This document shows, in pieces, positions 58,747 through 64,000 of a stretch of 64,000 nt of DNA. The stretch lies in NCBI GenBank assembly GCA_963752345.1, contig CAVVYA010000002.1:186001-250000 (forward strand), read 5' to 3'. The first letter of the stretch is position 1. The number at the start of each line of letters is the position of its first letter. This DNA comes from CAVVYA01 sp963752345 (lineage in GTDB: Bacteria > Pseudomonadota > Alphaproteobacteria > SMXQ01). The notes beneath the pieces were generated by a model that ran no database searches, was not told the DNA's origin, and saw only the letters and a list, made by a program, of their open reading frames with translations. Both the position numbers and the translations under genes were made by a program.

Positions 58747-59791
58747 ATGGGAATCCGTCTGTTTTGCAGCGTTATTGCCGGTGTGGCGGCCGCGGGCAGC
58801 CTGGGCGCAGGTGCCGCGCGCGCCGACGCGGTCGCCGATTTCTACAAGGGCAAGACGGTCAGCCTGATCGTCAGCACCGGGGCGGGCGGCTCCTACGACA
58901 CCATCGCGCGCCAGCTCGCGCGCTTCATGCCGAAGCACATCCCGGGCGAGCCGACCATCGTGGTCAAGCAGATGCCGGGCGCCGGCCATATGCTCGCCAC
59001 CAACTTCATGTTCGAGACGGCGCCGAAGGACGGCACCCATATCGCGACGGTGGGCAATACCATTCCGCTGCATCAGGTGCTCGACGGCAAGGGTGCCCGC
59101 TACCAGGCGAACAAGTTCAACTGGCTCGGCACCACCGGCATCAGCAATCTGCTGACGGTGGCCTGGGCCGCTTCGGGCGTCAAAACGATCGAAGACGCGA
59201 TGCAGCGCGAGGTTACGGCCGGCAGCACCGGCGCCGGTTCCGGCACATCGCTCTATCCGACGGTGATGAACAGGGTGCTCGGCACCAAGTTCAAGATCAT
59301 CGCCGGCTACCAGCGCGCCGTCGAAATCGACCTCGCCATGGAGCGCGGCGAAGTCGATGTGCGCAGCGGCTTCAGCTACGGCAGCTTTGCCATCGAGCAT
59401 CCGGATTGGCTGCGCGAGAAGAAGGCGGTGGTGCTGGTCCAGGTCGGCGCCCAGCGCGAGCCGGACTTTCCCGACGTGCCGCTGATGAGCGACCTGGCCA
59501 AGAATGACGAGCAGCGTCAGATCCTGAACGCTGATCTCCTCCACCGTGGCGCTCGGCCGGCCCTACCTGACCACGCCGGACGTGCCGGCCGACCGGCTGG
59601 CGGCGCTGCGCAAAGCCTTCATGGATACGCTGGCGGACAAGGGTTTCCTCGCCGAGGCGCAGAGGCTCAACTTCGACCTGCGCCCGGCGGACGCCGCGGC
59701 GGTGACCAAGATTGTCGAGGACGTGGTCAATTCGCCGCCCGACATCGTCGCCAAGACCAAGGAACTGGTCGGCGAGCTGGGCGGCGGCTGA
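58747..59791 (+). CDS. TctC/Bug-type periplasmic receptor (one frameshift)
   Basis: A receptor with signal peptide (CSVIAGVAAAGSLGAGAARA). It has GKTVSLIVSTGAGGSYDTIARQLARF, HIPGEPTIVVKQMPGAGHML and GEVDVRSG. The frame changes near 59528 (DEQRQIL to LISSTVALGRPYLTTPDVP), and the stop is at 59791. It is closest to the receptor at 56475, probably an in-operon duplicate. About 348 aa. Confidence 0.84.
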
Positions 59792-59835
59792 CCGCCGGTT
59801 CTTCGTCGCCTCACAAGAAAACACAGGAGGATCGC

Positions 59836-60648
59836 GTGTTCGCTCGCATCAATCACATGGCCATCATCAGCCACAACTATCCGATGTTGGGCAAATTCTA
59901 CGAGGCGATGTTCGGCCTCAAGAGCTCGGGCCGCACCTCGCCCTATGGCTCGGTCGTCTACGGCGACGGCTATGTCGGCATCAATATCATCCCGCGGCGC
60001 GACGGCTATGTCGGCGGGCTCGACCACTTCGGCGTGGAAGTCGACGATTGCGAGGCGGTGCTGGCGCGCATGCAGAAAAAGCACCCCGGCGCCAACATCG
60101 TCAAGCGTCCGTCGACGCGGCCGTTCGCGGCCTACAGCGGCCACGATCCGGACGGCAATGTGTTCGACATGGCGCAGAAGAAGAACGATACGCGCTCCGA
60201 CATTTATGCCGACCAGTCGGGCGAAGGCTGGCACCAGGACCGCTACGTCAACAAATTCGCCATCCGCACGCCCAACGCGGAACGCTGCGCCGAGTTCTAC
60301 CGCGACGTGTTCGAGCTGACGCCGACCAATATCTCGTCCGAGATCCCCGGCTATCACCTGAGCGACGGGCGCGTGACGCTCTCGATCCTGCCGTGGTCGA
60401 TCGAAACCTTCGAGGGCATGTCGATCAAGCGGCCCGGACCCGACCATATCGGCTTCAAGGTGGAGAACCTGGAGGGCTTCAAGGAGCATATGACCAAGGT
60501 CGCCGGCATGAATCCCTATATCGCGCCGGTGCCGCTCGGCGGCAGCAAGGAATCCGACGTGCGCAAGCGCCTGGTCGCGCGCAGCAGCACCGGCAAGTTC
60601 CAACTGGCCGATCCGGACGGCGTGTGGATCGACGTGACGGACGAATAG
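59836..60648 (+). CDS. Two-domain VOC (glyoxalase/extradiol-dioxygenase-like) protein
   Basis: A 270-aa protein starting at GTG 59836 behind CAGGAGG. It has two VOC domains. The N-terminal one has possible metal ligands in RINHMAII and GLDHFGVEV and an acidic residue in DPDGNVFDM; the C-terminal one has GPDHIGFKV and DPDGVWIDV but lacks the first His (NKFAIRT). Extradiol dioxygenases normally bind iron in the C-terminal domain, so activity as a ring cleaver is open; lyase or isomerase roles are possible. An alpha/beta hydrolase follows 39 bases later, as in meta-cleavage pathways. Confidence 0.8.
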   Translation: MFARINHMAIISHNYPMLGKFYEAMFGLKSSGRTSPYGSVVYGDGYVGINIIPRRDGYVGGLDHFGVEVDDCEAVLARMQKKHPGANIVKRPSTRPFAAYSGHDPDGNVFDMAQKKNDTRSDIYADQSGEGWHQDRYVNKFAIRTPNAERCAEFYRDVFELTPTNISSEIPGYHLSDGRVTLSILPWSIETFEGMSIKRPGPDHIGFKVENLEGFKEHMTKVAGMNPYIAPVPLGGSKESDVRKRLVARSSTGKFQLADPDGVWIDVTDE

Positions 60649-60687
60649 GCGAGCGGTAGAGTCGAGCGGGTTCATCGGGAGGCGCGT

Positions 60688-61552
60688 ATGGCGACAGCAT
60701 TGAAGATCAAGACCGACGACAAATACGTCACCGTCGATGGTCTGCGGACGCGCTACATCGAAGAAGGGCAAGGGCCCGCGCTGTTGCTGCTGCACGGCGC
60801 CTCGCTCGGCTCATCGGCCGACGTGTTCATCCGCAATCTCGGCGCCGCTGGCGCGCGCCGGCTTCCGCGCCATCGCGTTCGACGCGCCGGGTTTCGGCCT
60901 GACCGACAATCCGACCGACCATTCGGCCGCCTATCGCCGCAACTTCATCCCGAAGTTCATGGACGCGCTCGGCCTGCGGAAGGCGGCGCTGGTGGCCCAT
61001 TCGCAGGCAGGCGGCACGGCCGTGCAATTGGCGCTCGCCGATCCGTCGCGCTACAGCCATGTCCTTGTGCTCGGCACCGGCAGCCTGCTGCCGCCGCTCG
61101 GCGCCAAGGGCGGCGAGACCAAGGAAGCGGCGGTGCAGCAGCGGCTGGAGCGGCGCATGGCGGCGTCGGAGCCGACCATTGCCGATACGCGCAAGCTGCT
61201 CGAGGCGAATCTGTTTCACCACGAGCTGATCACCGAAGAGGAATTGCAGCTGCGCCACGCGCGCAGCATCGGCAAGAATTTCGAATCCTTCGTCGCGCGC
61301 CAGGAGGCTGCGGATGCGGCGCCGGCGAAAACGCCCGCGACGCCTCTGTGGGAGCGCCTCACGGACCTCAAGGTGCCGCTGCGGATGATCTTCGGCCGCA
61401 ACGACCGCGCCAACGCGGGAGAGCGGGCAGCCTTGCTCAAGGAAATCCGGCCGCAGCTCGATGTCCATATCGTGGACGACTGCAAGCATCTGGTGCCGTG
61501 GGACGCGGCGGACGAGATCATCCGCCTCGGTGTCCCGTTCCTGAAATCGTGA
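60688..61552 (+). CDS. Alpha/beta hydrolase, meta-cleavage-like (one frameshift)
   Basis: A cytoplasmic hydrolase of about 287 aa. The opening (YVTVDGLRTRYIEEGQGPALLLLHG) is typical of meta-cleavage-product hydrolases. The frame changes near 60843 (IRNLG to PLARAGFRAIAFDAPGFG). The nucleophile Ser is in VAHSQAGGTA, Asp in FGRNDRAN and His in DDCKHLVPW. It ends the operon that began at 56475. The substrate is unknown. Confidence 0.82.
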
Positions 61553-62019
61553 GACTGTAGTCCGCGCAATCCCCGTGGTGGCTTCGCCCTCGCGTATAAA
61601 TAACATATAAAATATGTTGATATAATTCATACAACGTAATTTCGTAGTATTATTTTTCTTGACGCCGTCGTCGGCATGGCTAATCTCGTCCCGGTCGGCA
61701 TCGCAGCCATGCAGGTTGCCGGCATTCGCTAGAGCAGCTTGCACCGCGCTCTAATGCCCAGGCCGCCTCGTCGCGGCTTGGAAGGAGAACGACCGATGTT
61801 CGGGTTCAAGAACTCCTGTCGCTCGGAACAGGGCGCCCGTGGCGCAAGCCGGGGCCGTGGTCCGCTGTCTCTTCCCCTCCTCGATGGCGTGTTGTCGCGC
61901 CGGCTGATCGCCGGCCGCCGACGAACCGCTTCGCTTTCACACTCGTGCCGCCGATGGCGGCGATAGTGCCGGCGCGAGACGCCCAAGACGGGCGACGTGC
62001 GCCCTCAAGGAGAGAAGTC
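61553..62019. other. Intergenic region with an AT-rich core
   Basis: About 470 bases. Bases 61595-61660 are strikingly AT-rich for this genome and contain the perfect inverted repeat AACATAT-AAA-ATATGTT (61602-61618) and TATAAT at 61621. A 56-aa Arg-rich frame starting at 61796 behind AAGGAG is possible but not called. The stretch may hold the promoter of the next gene. Confidence 0.45.
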
Positions 62020-62316
62020 ATGTTGAATTCCTACGCCAACGACAACAGCGAAGGCGCCGCCTTCGTCATCGAAACCGCCGAGACCGCCGCGGGCATCGTG
62101 GTCCGCCAGCCGGGCGGCTACCGGTTCTTTGCCGCCCACGCGCAATTCACCCTGCTCGACGGCAGCATCTTCAAGTCGCCCAAGGCGGCCCAGAAGGCGG
62201 CCGATCTGATGCACCAGGCGGCGGCGCGCGATCAGGGCACCACCCAGCGCTTCGGCGGCAACAGGCACGACCGCGCTGGCCGCCTCGTGTCGCCGTCCAG
62301 CAAGGCGCGCGCCTGA
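62020..62316 (+). CDS. Small unknown protein
   Basis: A 98-aa soluble protein. AAGGAGAG precedes ATG 62020. The body (GIVVRQPGGYRFFAAHAQFTLL, DGSIFKSPKAAQKAADLMHQA) looks like a compact alpha/beta fold with a basic, polar tail. No family is recognised and no partner gene is evident. Confidence 0.6.
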   Translation: MLNSYANDNSEGAAFVIETAETAAGIVVRQPGGYRFFAAHAQFTLLDGSIFKSPKAAQKAADLMHQAAARDQGTTQRFGGNRHDRAGRLVSPSSKARA

Positions 62317-62569
62317 TTCCGGCGCTGGGCCGATCCACCAACCACTCGGCCAGGCCGGCAAACCGTTCATGCAAGCTGCGCGGCTTGCCGGCGGAGGGAG
62401 GCGGCGGATGGGTGACGGCCCATCCGCCGTTCTCTTTTGGCGCGTTCTCGTTTCACATCGCCGTTTGGCCGCCGAAAGGGCAGGGGCGGGACCGGGACCG
62501 ATGCCTCGCCAGGGACGAAATAAGCGGTAATATGGCGTCATAAAAAAGGTCTTCGGGGAGGGCGTATGC

Positions 62570-63682
62570 ATGACTCTGATCATCAACAACGATGAGGTCT
62601 CCAAGCTGCTGACCATGGAGACGACCATCGCGGCGTTGGAAGACGCCTATCGCCAGCTGGTCGCCAAGGAATCGGTCTGCCGTCCGCGCATCGACATCCA
62701 GATCCCGACGTCGGATCCCAGCAAGACCTATCAGTGGGGCACCATGGAGGGCGGCTCGACCAGCGGCTACTTCGCCGTGCGCATGAAGTCGGACGTGGTC
62801 TACGAGCAGAGCTACAACGGCGTGGTCACCGAGGAGAAATACTGCACCAGGCCGGGCCTGTTCTGCGGCCTGATCTTTCTCACCGATACCGAAACCGGCG
62901 AGCCGCTCGCCTTCATCAACGACGGCGTGCTGCAGCATATGCGGGTCGGCGCCGACGGCGGCATCGGCGTCAAATACATGGCGCGGGAGGATTCCGAAGT
63001 GGTCGGCATCCTCGGCTCGGGCGGCATGGCGCGCACCCACATGGCGGCGTTCATGGCGGTGCGGCCGGGCATCAAGCGGCTCCAGGTGTTCAGTCCGACC
63101 AAGGCAAATCGCGAGACGTTCGCCGCCGAGATGGCCGAGCTCTACGGCATCGAGGCGAAGGTCTGCGACAAGCCCGACGACATCTACAAGGGCGCCGACA
63201 TCGTCGCCGGCCTGACCAACTCCGCGGTGCCCGTGCTCAACAGCCGCCATATCGAGAAGGGCACCCATGTGCTCAACGTCGGCGCGGGCGGCCGTCCGAC
63301 CGGCGATCTGATGCAGAAGATCGACGTCTATTTCCGCTTCGGCAGCGCGCCGGCGCCAATCGGTTTGCCCGAGTTCGGACTGGACGACGAATTCCTCGTC
63401 TATGCGGCGCAGCCAGGCCCGTCATCCAATTTCACGAACAAGCGGCGCGGCAAACGCAATCACCGTGGTGCGCTGCCCGACCGCATGGTGACCTTCGCCG
63501 ACATTCTCGGCGGCACCAACCGCGGCCGCACGTCGCGCGACCAGATCACCTATTCGGAACGCGGCAATCTGCAGGGCAACCAGTTCTGGGCGGTCGCCGG
63601 CAAGGTCTACGAAGCGGCCAAGGCGAACAAGATGGGCCGCGAGATTCCCACCGAGTGGTTCCTGCAGGACATCCGCGACTGA
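62570..63682 (+). CDS. Ornithine cyclodeaminase/mu-crystallin family protein
   Basis: A 370-aa NAD(P)-binding enzyme. The Rossmann motif is VVGILGSGGMARTHMAAF (near residue 144). Substrate-site residues around FAVRMKSD and the signature of binding-site Lys (RMK, near 83) match the family, which includes ornithine cyclodeaminase, alanine dehydrogenase and ketimine reductases. A divergent insertion near residues 85-100 (VVYEQSYNGVVTEEKYC) suggests another substrate than ornithine. A GGGAGGG ribosome site precedes the ATG. No arginine-metabolism genes are adjacent. Confidence 0.83.
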   Translation: MTLIINNDEVSKLLTMETTIAALEDAYRQLVAKESVCRPRIDIQIPTSDPSKTYQWGTMEGGSTSGYFAVRMKSDVVYEQSYNGVVTEEKYCTRPGLFCGLIFLTDTETGEPLAFINDGVLQHMRVGADGGIGVKYMAREDSEVVGILGSGGMARTHMAAFMAVRPGIKRLQVFSPTKANRETFAAEMAELYGIEAKVCDKPDDIYKGADIVAGLTNSAVPVLNSRHIEKGTHVLNVGAGGRPTGDLMQKIDVYFRFGSAPAPIGLPEFGLDDEFLVYAAQPGPSSNFTNKRRGKRNHRGALPDRMVTFADILGGTNRGRTSRDQITYSERGNLQGNQFWAVAGKVYEAAKANKMGREIPTEWFLQDIRD

Positions 63683-64000
63683 TTTCGGTTCGCGATACGC
63701 GGCGCGCTTTCTTGCCATTCGTGCCGGCGTGCTTGGCAGCGTCCGCAACAGGTTTGCCGATTGTCGGCGTTCTTGTGGCTTTGAGAAAGATGGTCCGGTC
63801 GAGCCGGGCCCTGACGAGGATGAATATGGAAGGTGCGCGTGCGCGCGCGCGAATCGCATGCGCGTGCGAGAGACGGCGCGCGCGTGAGAAACAGGAACGA
63901 TGCGTGTGAGTTCGTTCAGCGCAGCGGCTGAGCGCTCACTGGCGGTCGTTGTGGCGGAATGCCGCCGCTCGAATCGAGCGCACCGCCGGTGCGCGGCGAG
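63683..64000. other. Right-end non-coding region with an alternating GC tract
   Basis: No gene is supported. Bases 63833-63851 alternate purine and pyrimidine (GTGCGCGTGCGCGCGCGCG), followed by further CG-rich palindromes (CGCATGCG and GGCGCGCGCG). A 29-codon frame at 63820 spans it. A short inverted repeat CGCTCGAATCGAGCG lies near 63967. Confidence 0.5.

Noticed and set aside
61796..61966. 56-codon Arg-rich frame with AAGGAG upstream
   Set aside because: The ribosome site is good, but the protein looks like random GC-rich translation with no fold; left uncalled.
63820..63909. 29-codon frame across the alternating GC tract
   Set aside because: Too short and of repeat composition; a leader peptide cannot be supported.

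Overview
The window comes from the chromosome of a GC-rich alphaproteobacterium. The evidence is conserved gene order: rne / amidase-mrcA-prfB, glnE-bcp with a divergent DUF3971/AsmA-like gene, divergent tyrS/anmK, and cysE-iscR-two cysteine desulfurases-ferredoxin-mnmA. This is most like Rhodospirillales or Reyranella-type genomes; the order is an inference and the class is fairly safe. Many housekeeping genes (rne, glnE, tyrS, both desulfurases, mnmA, gluQRS) carry single-base frame breaks while neighbouring long genes are intact, so the assembly very probably contains uncorrected indels. I join such pieces into one gene and give each break point.

Layout. 1-8.2 kb: RNA decay (rne), cell-wall amidase, PBP1A and prfB with its programmed frameshift. 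8.3-11.1 kb: a cupin and two TctC/Bug-type receptor genes. 11.1-18.2 kb: an accessory island bounded by two copies of one bidirectional terminator. It holds a LuxR-type regulator, a short paralogue of its DNA-binding end, and a tight six-gene operon of exported proteins (LpoB-like, COG3014-like, YcfL-like, two unknown secreted proteins, one glycine-zipper lipoprotein). 18.2-30.2 kb: bcp with a histone-H1-like tail, glnE, the AsmA-like protein, an unknown membrane protein, tyrS, anmK and a hydrolase. 30.5-36 kb: cysteine synthesis, Fe-S and tRNA-thiolation genes. 36-37.5 kb: another receptor gene followed by a decayed copy of the 3' end of mnmA. 37.7-41.5 kb: groESL with a heat-shock-type promoter, an IS5-like element directly behind groEL, and tRNA-Met.

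41.8-53.6 kb is mixed: hydrolases, a Bcr/CflA exporter, an isochorismatase-like enzyme, two receptor genes, gluQRS, a bicupin dioxygenase-like gene divergent from an Fnr regulator with an FNR-type site between them, and small lipoproteins. A small lipoprotein ending in Arg-Lys lies tail-to-tail with an L,D-transpeptidase, which suggests a Braun-lipoprotein-like pair. 54.7-61.6 kb: a PYROXD2-like oxidoreductase divergent from a probable catabolic operon (two receptors, a dihydroxyphthalate-decarboxylase-like protein, a VOC protein, an alpha/beta hydrolase). 62-64 kb: a small unknown gene and an ornithine-cyclodeaminase-family gene.

Two themes stand out. The first is cell-envelope work: amidase, PBP1A, AnmK, AsmA-like, L,D-transpeptidase, and the LpoB/YcfL/COG3014 island. 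The second is an expansion of seven TctC/Bug periplasmic receptors with no TctA/TctB membrane genes in the window.
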